From contig NZ_DS022272.1 in assembly GCF_000153705.1 (NCBI RefSeq), forward strand, positions 1,619,839-1,683,838: a stretch of 64,000 nucleotides of DNA. Reading direction: 5' to 3'. Below are positions 34,276 to 43,785 of the stretch, in pieces (within the stretch, counting starts at the first letter, position 1; every line of letters starts with the position of its first letter). The translations under genes and the position numbers were made by a program. The notes beneath the pieces are model-generated. The model had not been told where the DNA came from. It did not search any database and was given only the letters and a program-made list of their open reading frames with translations. The stretch is from Fulvimarina pelagi HTCC2506. Lineage in GTDB: Bacteria; Pseudomonadota; Alphaproteobacteria; Rhizobiales; Rhizobiaceae.

Positions 34276-34605
34276 GTGACCTACATTTACCTTCTCATTG
34301 CCATCCTATGCGAGATTGTCGGCACGACGGCGCTCAAAACGACCGACGGTTTCACGCGGCTTGCGCCATCGCTCGTTACGATCATCGCTTATGCCCTTGC
34401 CTTCTATTTTCTCTCCCTCCCGCTCCGCTCGCTACCCGTTGGCATCGTCTATGCGATCTGGTCGGGCACCGGGATCGTACTTCTCGCCCTCATAGACCTC
34501 TTCTGGTTTCGCTCATCGATCGATTTTGCGGGCTTTGCAGGCCTTTCACTGATTCTCGCCGGCGTTCTCGTGATCAATCTCTTTTCGCAGACGGTCGGCC
34601 ACTGA
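34276..34605 (+). CDS. Small multidrug resistance (SMR) transporter
   Basis: A 109-residue, four-helix inner-membrane protein closely following EmrE: YIYLLIAILCEIVGTTALK with the essential membrane glutamate in helix 1, GFTRLAPSL, YAIWSGTGIVLLALI in helix 3, and GLSLILAGVLVINLFS in helix 4. SMR proteins export toxic cations or guanidinium in exchange for protons. The GTG at 34276 places the N-terminus as in EmrE; the longer open frame from 34210 adds an improbable Arg-rich stretch. It is divergent from the ETF-QO gene. Confidence 0.92.
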   Translation: MTYIYLLIAILCEIVGTTALKTTDGFTRLAPSLVTIIAYALAFYFLSLPLRSLPVGIVYAIWSGTGIVLLALIDLFWFRSSIDFAGFAGLSLILAGVLVINLFSQTVGH

Positions 34606-34655
34606 AGGGCGAAAATCGCCTATCGTGCTCGCGCCTTCTTGGCTAGAACGCTGGA

Positions 34656-35582
34656 ATGGCCGACGAACATCGCGCAATCGAGCTGAAAAACCAGGCGATC
34701 GCCCTTCTGAATTTCTATTCGGAGGCCGGGATCGACACGTTCTGGGGCGATCATCCGCGCGATCGTTTCGCCGAGACGCGTGCGGAAATCGAGCGCCGTT
34801 CGGGTGGCCGAGGCTCACCGGCCACGACGACGCAACCGACGCGGCGGAACGAAGAGGCGAGCCCCCAAGCTTCGCCCGCAGCCGCGAGCGCTCCGGTTCG
34901 CGACGCGCGCCTCGACGAGGCGCAAGCGGGCTTTCCCGCGCCGTCCCTCCCGATCTCGGGCGATGCGGCGATTGCCGACGCGCGGGAACGCGCCCGATCC
35001 GCCGCGAGCCTCGCCGAACTCGAAGATGCGCTGCGCTCCTTCGAAGGTTGCGCGTTGCGCGTCACGGCAAAATCCTGCGTCTTTGGAAACGGACGGGAGG
35101 ACGCCGACCTCATGCTGGTCGGCGAGGCTCCCGGCCGCGACGAGGACCTTGAAGGCGAGCCATTCGTCGGAAAATCCGGCCAGCTCCTCGATCGGATGCT
35201 TCTGTCGATCGGCCTTGAGCGCGAGGCGGTACGGGTCACCAACACCGTCCCCTGGCGTCCGCCCGGCAATCGCCAGCCCACGCCCGTCGAGACCGCCATG
35301 TGCCTCCCGTTTCTGCAGCGGCATATAGAGCTGGTGCGACCGAAGATCCTCGTCGCACTCGGCAATCCCGCCTCGATCGCATTGCTCGATGCGAAAGAAG
35401 GAATTCTTCGTCTGCGCGGCAAGTGGAAGAGCTACACGATGGGCCTCGGCGAGAACGACCAGATCCCCGCCATGGCGATGCTGCATCCAGCCTATCTTCT
35501 CAGGAATCCTGCACAAAAGCGCTTGGCATGGCGAGATCTTCTGATGCTGAAGGCGAAGCTCGAAGACCTCACTACGAAGTGA
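34656..35582 (+). CDS. Uracil-DNA glycosylase, family 4-like
   Basis: A 308-residue DNA repair enzyme that would remove uracil from DNA. Residues 1-120 include an Ala/Pro-rich variable linker; the catalytic domain follows, with FEGCALRVTAKSCVFG carrying two likely iron-sulfur ligands, the active-site loop GEAPGRDEDLEGEPFVG near 160-176, NTVPWRPPGNR, and the C-terminal MLHPAYLLRNP loop. The layout is that of the family 4/5 glycosylases common in alphaproteobacteria. Two further cysteines expected for a complete 4Fe-4S cluster are not obvious beyond AMCLPF. It starts about 50 bases after the SMR gene. Confidence 0.88.
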   Translation: MADEHRAIELKNQAIALLNFYSEAGIDTFWGDHPRDRFAETRAEIERRSGGRGSPATTTQPTRRNEEASPQASPAAASAPVRDARLDEAQAGFPAPSLPISGDAAIADARERARSAASLAELEDALRSFEGCALRVTAKSCVFGNGREDADLMLVGEAPGRDEDLEGEPFVGKSGQLLDRMLLSIGLEREAVRVTNTVPWRPPGNRQPTPVETAMCLPFLQRHIELVRPKILVALGNPASIALLDAKEGILRLRGKWKSYTMGLGENDQIPAMAMLHPAYLLRNPAQKRLAWRDLLMLKAKLEDLTTK

Positions 35583-35742
35583 TTGTCCCGCCTTTTTGCC
35601 GATTTTGGGCCGGAAATCCGTGCGGCGGCAACGTATTGCTCGCGGATTGCTCCAAAACGCGAATTTGGGTGCCAGTTGAGTGCCGGCCTGTCGCCCATTT
35701 GCCTCTCGTCAGCGCCATCTTTCACGGTTAATGCCCCCGCCG

Positions 35743-35766
35743 CCGGACATGGGTCTGCATGTCCGG
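35743..35766 (+). promoter_or_regulatory. Inverted repeat immediately before the MFS gene ribosome site
   Basis: CCGGACATG and CATGTCCGG form a perfect 9-base inverted repeat with a 6-base spacer, ending 17 bases before the ATG at 35784 and just before its GAGG ribosome site. It could be an operator for a repressor or an RNA stem that limits translation. No gene product is obviously paired with it. Confidence 0.5.
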
Positions 35767-35783
35767 TCAAATGCGAGGACGTC

Positions 35784-37079
35784 ATGCAGTTCACCCGACA
35801 GATTATCCCGATCACCGCTCTTCTCGTTTCCACCTTCTTCCTCATGGCGGGTGCGGGTCTTCAAGGCATTTTGTTGCCCGTCCGCGGCGCAATCGAAGGC
35901 TGGTCGAGTTACGAGATCGGACTATTGGGTACGAGTTATGCAATCGCGTTCACCGGCGCTTGCGTTGTCATGCCGATCATCGTCCGCAGTGCAGGCCACG
36001 TGCGTACGTTCTCCTCGCTATCGGCGCTCCTCGCCATCTCCGTCCTGTTATCGGCGATACTGGTCGACTCGATCGCCTGGATCATTTTCCGGGCCATGGC
36101 GGGCCTGGCGCTGGCTGGCTGCTACATGATCGTCGAGAGCTGGCTGAACGAACGCGTCACGAACGAGACGCGCGGCGCGATCTTCTCAATCTACATGGTT
36201 GTGACCATGTCCGCGATGATGGCTGGTCAGTATATCCTGCCGCTGACCGATCCGGCCCTTGCGACATCCTTCATGGTTTGCGCGATCCTTTTCTGTCTCG
36301 GCGTGATGCCGACCGCTCTGTCGCGCGCGCCAGCGCCTGCGCCGCTTTCCAGCGTCACCATCGACATCAAGCTCCTGTTCCGGAACTCCCCAGTGGGAGC
36401 AGTCGGCGTTCTCCTCGCGGGAGTCATGTCAGGCGCATGGAATAATATGGCGCCCGTCTTCGGCCAGCAGATCGGGCTATCGACCACCGAGATTGCCTCA
36501 CTCACCGTGGTCGCGATGGCCGGAGGCATCGTTTTCCAGATTCCGCTCGGCCGGATATCTGACAAGACCGACCGGCGCTACGTCATGCTGGCGGTCGGCG
36601 GCATCGGTATCTTTATTGCAGCGGCCGGCGCACAGCTCGGCGCGTCAGGCGCCTCGCTGCTTCTTGCGGGTGCCTTCGTCATCGGCGGGGTGGTCTATCC
36701 GTCCTATTCGCTGGCGGTCGCTCATTCGAACGACCATGCCGACCCGAACGACTTCATCAAGATATCGAGTGGCCTGCTTATTCTATACGGTATCGGTACG
36801 ATGATTGGCCCGCTCTACACTGCCTACCTGATGGAACTGTTCGGCCCGGTCGGCATCTTCCAGGCGATCGGCGCCGCGGCCGCCCTCTATGCAGCCTACG
36901 CCTTCTACCGCACGTTCCGCCGAGGCGCGCGTCCGGTCGACGAGCGCAGTGACTTCCAGACGATCCCCCTACCCCGAACCCAAACTCCACTCACCATCGC
37001 CCTCGACCCCCGTTTCGACACGGGCAGCGAGGACGAGGACCAGACACCCAAAGAGACCGTGGCAGCCGCTATCAAATAG
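35784..37079 (+). CDS. MFS transporter
   Basis: A 431-residue inner-membrane protein with twelve predicted helices and the major facilitator layout: RAMAGLALAGCYMIVESWLNERV around helix 4-5 and the loop motif GRISDKTDRRYVM between helices 8 and 9. It resembles the YcaD-type branch; the substrate is unknown. The ATG at 35784 has GAGG five bases upstream, so the 67-codon open extension before it is discarded. The C-terminus is a hydrophilic tail rich in Asp, Glu, Thr and Pro. A perfect inverted repeat before the ribosome site suggests specific control. It is convergent with the GntP-type gene. Confidence 0.9.
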   Translation: MQFTRQIIPITALLVSTFFLMAGAGLQGILLPVRGAIEGWSSYEIGLLGTSYAIAFTGACVVMPIIVRSAGHVRTFSSLSALLAISVLLSAILVDSIAWIIFRAMAGLALAGCYMIVESWLNERVTNETRGAIFSIYMVVTMSAMMAGQYILPLTDPALATSFMVCAILFCLGVMPTALSRAPAPAPLSSVTIDIKLLFRNSPVGAVGVLLAGVMSGAWNNMAPVFGQQIGLSTTEIASLTVVAMAGGIVFQIPLGRISDKTDRRYVMLAVGGIGIFIAAAGAQLGASGASLLLAGAFVIGGVVYPSYSLAVAHSNDHADPNDFIKISSGLLILYGIGTMIGPLYTAYLMELFGPVGIFQAIGAAAALYAAYAFYRTFRRGARPVDERSDFQTIPLPRTQTPLTIALDPRFDTGSEDEDQTPKETVAAAIK

Positions 37080-37106
37080 GCGGAGGTTGGCCGCCGGGCT
37101 CCATCG

Positions 37107-38492
37107 TCAGATGACCCCGATCGTGCCGAGGACGATCGCGACGATGGTCGCGGCGACCGGAATGCAAACCGCGACGACGAAGATGTCCGCATAGGACTGG
37201 CGGTGCGTCAGGCCGCAGATGCCAAGGAGCGTGATCACGGCGCCGTTGTGCGGCAGGGCGTCGAAGCCGCCGGAAGACAGCGTCGTGATCCTGTGCATCA
37301 GCTGTTCCGAAATACCCGCCGTCTCGGCAAGCTCCGCGAACCGGTCGCCGAGCGCCTCCAGGGCAATCGACATCCCGCCGGATGCAGAGCCCGTGATGCC
37401 GGCGAGGACGTTCGTCGCGACCGCGACGTTGATTAGCGGATTGTCGGTCAGGCCGAGCACCGCGTCTCGTACGACGAAAAAGGCAGGCAGAGACGCGATG
37501 ATCGCGCCGTAGCCGACCTCGGACGCGGTGTTGAAAACCGGCAGGAGCGAGCCGAAGGTGCCCTTGTTCACTGAGGTCTTGAGATCGGTCAGGCGCTTGT
37601 AGTTCAAGCCGACCAGCAGGAGGATCGAGAGGACGAGGGCCGCGATGATCGCCCAGATGCCGCGCACGTCGCCGATCTCGATCTCGCCGAACTCCTCCGT
37701 GCTGAGATAGCTCGTATCCATCGCCGGAATGAAGACATAGGTGAAGAGCGCGTTGAGCACGATCACGGCGATCGCTGGGGCCATCGCCACCCAGAAGGAC
37801 GGCGCGTCGCCCTCGATCTCGGCCGACTCGCCGATCGCAGACTCCTCGTGCTCGCCATAGCCCTCGTTGCGGCCGGCCGCCCGTTTCGCGCGGAAGTTCA
37901 GCCAGGCGATACCGCCGATCATCATGATGAGCCCCGCGACGACGCCGATGATGGGCGCGGCGAAAGGCGTCGTGCCGAAAAAGGGCATCGGGATCGCGTT
38001 CTGGATCGCCGGCGTTCCCGGAAAGGCCGTCATCGTGAACGTGAAGGAGCCGAGCGCGATCGCCGCCGGAATCAGGCGCTTCGGCAGATCGCCGCGTTTG
38101 AACATCGCGGCGGCGATCGGATAGACCGCGAAGGCGACAACGAAGAGCGAGACACCGCCATAGGTGAGGATACCGCAGGACAGGACGATCGCCGCGATGG
38201 CGTTGCTCGGTCCGAGCCTTCCCACGATCGTCTCGGCAATGGCGCGAGCCGAACCGGAATCGGCCATCAGCTTGCCGAAGATCGCTCCCAGCAGGAAAAG
38301 GGGGAAATACTGAATGACGTAGTCGCCGAGCGCCGTCATGAAAATCTGCGTATAGGTGCCGAGCAGCGTGAATTCGCCGTTGAGGACGAGCGCCAGAAGC
38401 GCCAGAAGCGGCGCGAGGATCAGCACCGTGATCCCTCGATAGGCGAGATACATCAGAAGGCCGAGGGAGAGGACGATGCCGATGAGACCCAT
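37107..38492 (-). CDS. GntP-family permease
   Basis: A 461-residue inner-membrane symporter with about twelve helices. Family landmarks are YGGVSLFVVAFAVYPIAAAMF, TMTAFPGTPAIQNAIP and the C-terminal GSASGGMSIALEALGD and SSGGFDALPHNGAVITLLGI, typical of the gluconate/H+ symporter superfamily. Relatives carry gluconate, hydroxybutyrate or short-chain fatty acids; this branch is often annotated simply as GntP family. The ATG at 38492 is preferred; the frame is open 56 codons further without membrane character. It is divergent from the flavoprotein gene at 38652. Confidence 0.9.
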   Translation of the reverse strand: MGLIGIVLSLGLLMYLAYRGITVLILAPLLALLALVLNGEFTLLGTYTQIFMTALGDYVIQYFPLFLLGAIFGKLMADSGSARAIAETIVGRLGPSNAIAAIVLSCGILTYGGVSLFVVAFAVYPIAAAMFKRGDLPKRLIPAAIALGSFTFTMTAFPGTPAIQNAIPMPFFGTTPFAAPIIGVVAGLIMMIGGIAWLNFRAKRAAGRNEGYGEHEESAIGESAEIEGDAPSFWVAMAPAIAVIVLNALFTYVFIPAMDTSYLSTEEFGEIEIGDVRGIWAIIAALVLSILLLVGLNYKRLTDLKTSVNKGTFGSLLPVFNTASEVGYGAIIASLPAFFVVRDAVLGLTDNPLINVAVATNVLAGITGSASGGMSIALEALGDRFAELAETAGISEQLMHRITTLSSGGFDALPHNGAVITLLGICGLTHRQSYADIFVVAVCIPVAATIVAIVLGTIGVI

Positions 38493-38651
38493 GCGGTCAG
38501 GCTCCAGGTTCGGTGGACGGATTTGCGATGCGGCAACCGTTTTGTTCGGTAGCGAACTAGAGCTGCCGTCGGTTCGGAGAACGGGCGCGGCGCGAAACTG
38601 GTGTGTCGTCGCGCCGAGCTCCCTCGCCGCCGACTTGCGACAAAAATCTGC

Positions 38652-39794
38652 ATGACGCACAGAGGCAGGAACGGACTGAAGACCCGTATTCTTCTAGTGG
38701 GAGCAGGCCATGCGAACGTCCATGTGCTCGAGGCCTTCGGCAAGCGCCCGGAAACCTCGGTCGAGCTAACGCTGGTCACGCCGCAACGCCGTACGCCTTA
38801 TTCCGGATCTCTGCCTGGCTATCTGGCGGGGTTCTATACGGTGGAGGAGATGACGATCGACGCAGCGGGGCTCGCCGGTTTCGCAGGCGCCGATCTCCAC
38901 CTCGACCGCGTAGTTGCGATCGACCCGGATGCACGGATTGCGACGCTTGGAAACGGTTCCTCACTCGAATATGACCTTCTCTCGCTCGACATCGGCTCCC
39001 AGCCCGGGACGGGCAAGGCCGAGGCAGGCGTGCCGGTCAAGCCGATCGATCGCTTCAAACAGACCGTCGCCGATATTCTTGCCAAGGCGAAATGCGGCAC
39101 TGAGCCGTTCCGGCTTGCCGTGGTCGGAACGGGTGCGGCAGGCGTAGAGCTGGTCTTTGCCTTCGCCGCACGCCTTCCTGCAGAGATCGGTGCGCGACCA
39201 TTCGAACTGACACTTGTCGGCGATCAGGAAGAAATCCTTACCGACCGTTCGCCGCGAACCCGTGCGCGCATGACGAAAGCTTTGCGGAAGAAAGGCATCC
39301 GCACGGTTCTCGGCTCGCCGGTAGCGCGAAGCCGCGAGGATCGCATCATCCTCAAAAACGGCTTCGAAATCGAAGCCGACGCCATCGTTTGGGCGACGAC
39401 GAGCACGGCGCAGGATTGGTTGACGGAAACCGGCCTAGCTCTTGATGCGCAGGGCTTCGTCAGTGTGGACGAGAGCCTGCGAAGTTGCTCGCATCCTAAC
39501 GTCTTCGCCGCTGGCGACATCGCCGCCCTGCCTGATCCGCGCCCCAAGGCCGGCGTCTTCGCGGTCCGCGAAGGCCCAGTCCTAGCCGATAATCTTCGCC
39601 GTGCAGCGCACGGCATGCCCCTGCGCCCATACCGTCCGCAGAAGGATTGGCTCAGCCTTCTCTCAACCGCCGACGGCCGTGCGGTGGCAGATAAGTGGGG
39701 CTATTCCTTCGAAGGACGTTGGGTCTGGTGGTGGAAGGATTGGAACGACAGCCGCTTCGTGAAACGCTTCAATCGGCTCGCTCAAAAGCGGTAG
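38652..39794 (+). CDS. NAD(P)/FAD-dependent oxidoreductase of the SelD-associated type
   Basis: A 380-residue two-dinucleotide-domain flavoprotein. FAD motif LLVGAGHANVHVLEAFG near residues 11-27, LTLVTPQRRTPYSGSLPGYLAGFYT, a second nucleotide-binding motif LAVVGTGAAGVELVFAFA near 160 and FAAGDIAAL near 290. The pattern (GHAxVHVL, TPYSGxLPG, VKPIDRF, and a C-terminal WWWKDWNDSRFVKRF) is that of the oxidoreductase module often fused to selenide-water dikinase, but here the kinase domain is absent and no SelD gene is in view. Catalytic role unknown. The ATG at 38652 lacks a clear ribosome site; the frame is open 17 codons further. recG starts about 80 bases downstream. Confidence 0.8.
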   Translation: MTHRGRNGLKTRILLVGAGHANVHVLEAFGKRPETSVELTLVTPQRRTPYSGSLPGYLAGFYTVEEMTIDAAGLAGFAGADLHLDRVVAIDPDARIATLGNGSSLEYDLLSLDIGSQPGTGKAEAGVPVKPIDRFKQTVADILAKAKCGTEPFRLAVVGTGAAGVELVFAFAARLPAEIGARPFELTLVGDQEEILTDRSPRTRARMTKALRKKGIRTVLGSPVARSREDRIILKNGFEIEADAIVWATTSTAQDWLTETGLALDAQGFVSVDESLRSCSHPNVFAAGDIAALPDPRPKAGVFAVREGPVLADNLRRAAHGMPLRPYRPQKDWLSLLSTADGRAVADKWGYSFEGRWVWWWKDWNDSRFVKRFNRLAQKR

Positions 39795-39875
39795 GGAGTG
39801 CCGCGTTGCAGCACGCACGGTACCCGGCCGGCCGAAGGCTTGCCAAACCGCCCTACAGTCAGCAAACCAACGGCC

Positions 39876-41978
39876 ATGCGACCCGCAATTCTCGACCCTC
39901 TCTTCGCTGCCGTGACGACACTCGATGGGGTCGGTCCAAAGGTCGCCGGGCTGCTGCAGACCCTGCTCGTCCGGCCCGGACAAACGCTGCGCGTGCGCGA
40001 CCTCCTCTTCCATCTGCCGAGCGGTCTGATCGATCGGCGGCGACGCGAGGAAATTCTCTCCGCCGGCCAGGGCGCGATCGTGACGCTGACCGTCAGGATT
40101 GATCGACATCAACCGCCGGGACGGGCCCAGTCGAACGCGCCTTACCGCGTCTTCGCTCAGGATGAGACCGGCGAGATCGCCCTCACCTATTTCCGCGCGA
40201 AAGCCGCTTGGCTCGAAAACCTGCTCCCGGTCGGTGAGAAAATGCTCGTCTCCGGCAAGGTCGAATGGTTTAACGGTCGCGCACAGATGGTGCATCCTGA
40301 TTTCGTCGCCCCGCTCGCCGAGGCCGAAAACCACTCGCTGGTCGAGCCGATCTATCCGCTGACGGCCGGTCTATCAGGCAAGGTGTTGAGGCGGGCTATC
40401 GCACAGGCACTTGAGAAGACACCGGATATGCCGGAATGGATCGAGCCGGGCGTCCTCAAGCGTCAGACCTTTCCAGGCCTCAAAGACGGGCTTGCGCGGC
40501 TACACGACCCATCCGACGCGATCGATCTCGATCCGGCCTCCCCCGCCTTCCGCCGGCTCGCCTACGACGAGTTCCTGGCCAACCAGCTTGCCCTCACGCT
40601 CTCGCGCCAGAAGATGCGCGGCAAATCCGGTCGGTCGCTCGAGGGCGACGGCTCGCTTCTCGCCAGACTGAAACATGCCCTGCCCTTCGAGCTGACGGAA
40701 GCGCAGGTCAGCGCCGTCGGCGACATTCTCGCCGACATGAAGAGCCCGGAGCGCATGCTGCGACTCCTTCAGGGCGATGTGGGGGCCGGAAAGACCGTCG
40801 TCGCACTCATGGCGATGGCCCGGGCAGCGGAGGCTGGCGTTCAGTCCGTCCTTCTCGCGCCGACGGAAATTCTCGCCCGCCAGCATGCGAGCGGGCTTTC
40901 CAAGCTCTGCGATGCCGCCGGCATCACCCTCGAAATTCTCACCGGCCGCGACACCGGAAAGGCACGCGATGCCAAGCTCGGCCGCATCGAGAGCGGCGAC
41001 ACCCAGATCGTCGTCGGCACCCACGCGCTTTTTCAGGAGGGCGTCGACTATCACGATCTCGGTCTCGTCGTCGTCGATGAGCAGCACCGCTTCGGCGTGC
41101 ACCAGCGGCTGCAACTCTCCGCAAAGGGCAAGCGGCCCGACCTGTTGGTGATGACCGCGACGCCCATTCCGCGCACGCTGGTTCTCGCCGCATTCGGCGA
41201 CATGGACGTCTCTCGTCTTGTCGGCAAACCCGCAGGCCGCAAGCCGATTGCCACGGTCGCCCTTCCGGAGGAACGCCTGCTCGACATCGTCAAGCGCATC
41301 GGCTCAGCGGTCGAGGGCGGCGACCGGGTTTACTGGGTCTGTCCGCTGGTGGAGGAAAGCGAGAAGAGCGACCTTACCGCCGCCGAAGAGCGCGCCGAGG
41401 TGCTGCGGAAATTCTTCGGAGACCAGGTCGGCCTCGTCCACGGTCGCATGAAGGGCGAGGAGAAAGATGCCGCGATGGCCGCCTTCCAGGCGGGCACTAC
41501 GCGGATCATCGTCGCGACAACTGTGATCGAGGTGGGCGTCGACGTGCCGGATGCTTCGATCATCGTCATCGAGCACGCCGAGCGTTTCGGCCTCTCTCAA
41601 CTCCACCAGTTGCGCGGCCGGGTTGGCCGCGGCAACAAGGCCTCCTCCTGCGTGCTCCTCTACCGGCCGCCGCTGGGCGAGACCGCGTCGGCCCGGCTCA
41701 ATATCATGCGCGAGACCGAAGACGGCTTCCGCATCGCCGAGGAAGACCTGAAACTTCGCGGCGAAGGCGATCTCCTCGGCACCCAGCAATCCGGAATGCC
41801 CTTCTTCCGCCTCGCCCGGTTGGAGCACCACGCCGACCTGATGGAAGTCGCCCGCGACGACGCGAGGCTGATACTCGCAACGGACCCGGAGCTTAAATCA
41901 GCGCGCGGCGAGGCATTGCGGACGCTGCTCTATCTGTTCGGAAAGGACGAGGCGGTGCGGTTGTTGCGGTCGGGATAA
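39876..41978 (+). CDS. recG: ATP-dependent DNA helicase RecG
   Basis: A 700-residue branch-migrating helicase that remodels stalled replication forks. The wedge/OB domain occupies about residues 50-170 (RVRDLLFHLPSGLIDRRR), the helicase core has GDVGAGKTVVALMAM (Walker A), VVVDEQHRFGVHQR (Walker B), TATPIPRTL and ATTVIEVGVDVPDA, and the Q-R motif GRVGRGNKASSC, followed by the TRG segment near the end. Length is normal. The ATG at 39876 gives the family start (MRPAILDPLFAAVTTLDGVG); the open frame begins 26 codons earlier. Confidence 0.97.
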   Translation: MRPAILDPLFAAVTTLDGVGPKVAGLLQTLLVRPGQTLRVRDLLFHLPSGLIDRRRREEILSAGQGAIVTLTVRIDRHQPPGRAQSNAPYRVFAQDETGEIALTYFRAKAAWLENLLPVGEKMLVSGKVEWFNGRAQMVHPDFVAPLAEAENHSLVEPIYPLTAGLSGKVLRRAIAQALEKTPDMPEWIEPGVLKRQTFPGLKDGLARLHDPSDAIDLDPASPAFRRLAYDEFLANQLALTLSRQKMRGKSGRSLEGDGSLLARLKHALPFELTEAQVSAVGDILADMKSPERMLRLLQGDVGAGKTVVALMAMARAAEAGVQSVLLAPTEILARQHASGLSKLCDAAGITLEILTGRDTGKARDAKLGRIESGDTQIVVGTHALFQEGVDYHDLGLVVVDEQHRFGVHQRLQLSAKGKRPDLLVMTATPIPRTLVLAAFGDMDVSRLVGKPAGRKPIATVALPEERLLDIVKRIGSAVEGGDRVYWVCPLVEESEKSDLTAAEERAEVLRKFFGDQVGLVHGRMKGEEKDAAMAAFQAGTTRIIVATTVIEVGVDVPDASIIVIEHAERFGLSQLHQLRGRVGRGNKASSCVLLYRPPLGETASARLNIMRETEDGFRIAEEDLKLRGEGDLLGTQQSGMPFFRLARLEHHADLMEVARDDARLILATDPELKSARGEALRTLLYLFGKDEAVRLLRSG

Positions 41979-42084
41979 GGACATGGTGCCTAAGACGTCC
42001 GTTGCCGATCCAGTATTGTCATTCATGTTCTGTCACGACACATCGATGATTAGACGTCACACACCCTAAAGGGGCAAGGGATCG

Positions 42085-42639
42085 ATGGTCACACAAAAAC
42101 AGAAGATGCTTGCCGGCGAGCCTTATATGGCGAACGATCCTGAACTCGAGGCCGATTACGCACGCGCTCAATCCCTCCTGACAGCCTTCAACGCCACACA
42201 GGCCGACGACGCGAACGGTCTCGTCCGTATACTTAAAAACCTCCTCGGCCATCTCGGGGCCGACACGATCGTCAAGCCGACCTTCCGGTGTGACTACGGC
42301 TCCAACATTCGCATCGGCGCGAGAAGCTTCGTGAACTACGACTGCGTACTTCTCGATTGCAACATGATCACGATCGGCGAAGAGGTACAGATCGCACCTG
42401 GCGTCCACATCTACACCGCGACCCATCCGCTGGATGCTGCAACTCGCCGCATTGGCCTTGAAAGCGCGCATCCGGTGGTGGTCGGCGACGGCGTGTGGTT
42501 GGGCGGACGGGTAGTGGTATGCCCGGGTGTGACAATCGGCGAGAACACGGTCGTCGGTACGGGCAGCGTAGTCACGAAGAATTTGCCGCCGAACGTCCTG
42601 GCCGTGGGAAACCCGTGCCGAGTCGTTCGCTCGCTCTGA
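42085..42639 (+). CDS. Maltose/galactoside O-acetyltransferase-like sugar acetyltransferase
   Basis: A 184-residue left-handed beta-helix acetyltransferase that would transfer acetyl from acetyl-CoA to a sugar hydroxyl. The N-terminal Mac domain (KMLAGEPYMANDPELEADYARA) is followed by hexapeptide repeats, with the catalytic His in YTATHPLDAATRR near residue 115 and the acetyl-CoA contact GDGVWLGGRVVVCPGVTIG. It fits the Maa/LacA/NodL family; NodL-type activity on signal oligosaccharides cannot be excluded in a rhizobial relative, but no nod genes are present. AAGGG lies just before the ATG. It stands alone after recG. Confidence 0.92.
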   Translation: MVTQKQKMLAGEPYMANDPELEADYARAQSLLTAFNATQADDANGLVRILKNLLGHLGADTIVKPTFRCDYGSNIRIGARSFVNYDCVLLDCNMITIGEEVQIAPGVHIYTATHPLDAATRRIGLESAHPVVVGDGVWLGGRVVVCPGVTIGENTVVGTGSVVTKNLPPNVLAVGNPCRVVRSL

Positions 42640-42825
42640 AAGCGATTTTTTGGCGAGGCGGCGGAACGAATTCGACAGTCAGTTTCGCACCCAAACCCGA
42701 TTTCACCCGCAATACCCGCTCTTGCCGAATAGACCCTCAGCGTTCCTGGCTTGCCGATCCCGCCCAACCATCGCATAGCCGGGACGTGCCGCCGTCGAGG
42801 CGGCGCGTTCGAGCGAGATCATGCC

Positions 42826-43770
42826 ATGCCTCACGAAACCCTAGACACCGTCGTCTCCGAAATCGCGGAGGAGATGCGCGCACGGCCAGATCGCGGGAAA
42901 GTGGCGAGTTACATCCCGGAGCTTGGCCGAGTCGATCCGAACCAATTTGCAATCACGGTCGTGACCCAAGACGGGCACGTAGCCAGCGGCGGCCAATGCG
43001 ACATCCCATTCTCGATCCAGAGCGTCTCGAAAGTGTTCACTCTCACCCTGGCGCTCGGACTGGCAGGGAACCGGCTGTGGAACCGGGTAGGACGCGAGCC
43101 CTCAGGCTCTCCGTTCAACTCCATCGTACAGCTGGAGCACGAGCGTGGAATTCCCCGCAATCCGTTCATCAATGCCGGCGCGATCGTAGTGACCGACCAC
43201 GTTCTCGCAGGCCACCAGCCGCGCGAGGCGATCGGCGAGATCCTGCGCTTCATGCAGTTCCTCGCCGACGACGAGTCGATCTACATCGATCACGACGTCG
43301 CAGCTTCCGAAGAGGCGCATGGCTTCAACAACCGCGCGCTCGCCAACTTCATGAAGGGGTTCGGCGCTCTCGACAATCCGGTGGAGTACACCCTCGGTGT
43401 CTACTTTCACCACTGTGCCATCGCCATGACATGCCGGCAACTCGCCACCGCCGGGCGTTTTCTTGCGAATAACGGCATCCGGCCGGAGACCGGCTATTCC
43501 GTCGTAACGCCCGAGCGGGCGCGTCGCATCAACGCGATCATGCTGACCTGCGGCCATTACGACGGCTCGGGGGAGTTCGCCTACCGGGTCGGCCTGCCGG
43601 GCAAGAGTGGCGTCGGCGGCGCGATCCTTGCAATCGTACCGGGACGAGCCTCGATCTGCGTTTGGTCACCAGGCCTCGACACCACCGGAAACTCCCATCT
43701 GGGCCGCATCGCACTCGAAATGCTCACGACACGGCTCGGCTGGACCGTGTTCGGGCCGGGTGCGGTCTGA
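42826..43770 (+). CDS. glsA: Glutaminase
   Basis: A 314-residue serine-dependent beta-lactamase-fold glutaminase that converts glutamine to glutamate and ammonia in the cytoplasm. The Ser-x-x-Lys pair is in [13 protein letters not shown] near residue 65, NPFINAGAI near 115, [13 protein letters not shown] near 230 and the closing [27 protein letters not shown] near 265-290, all as in the family. The ATG at 42826 gives the usual N-terminus; the open frame begins 25 codons earlier in a Pro/Arg-rich stretch. It is convergent with the DUF502 gene, 15 bases away. Confidence 0.95.
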   Translation: MPHETLDTVVSEIAEEMRARPDRGKVASYIPELGRVDPNQFAITVVTQDGHVASGGQCDIPFSIQSVSKVFTLTLALGLAGNRLWNRVGREPSGSPFNSIVQLEHERGIPRNPFINAGAIVVTDHVLAGHQPREAIGEILRFMQFLADDESIYIDHDVAASEEAHGFNNRALANFMKGFGALDNPVEYTLGVYFHHCAIAMTCRQLATAGRFLANNGIRPETGYSVVTPERARRINAIMLTCGHYDGSGEFAYRVGLPGKSGVGGAILAIVPGRASICVWSPGLDTTGNSHLGRIALEMLTTRLGWTVFGPGAV

Positions 43771-43785
43771 GCTAGCCCGGTTCGA

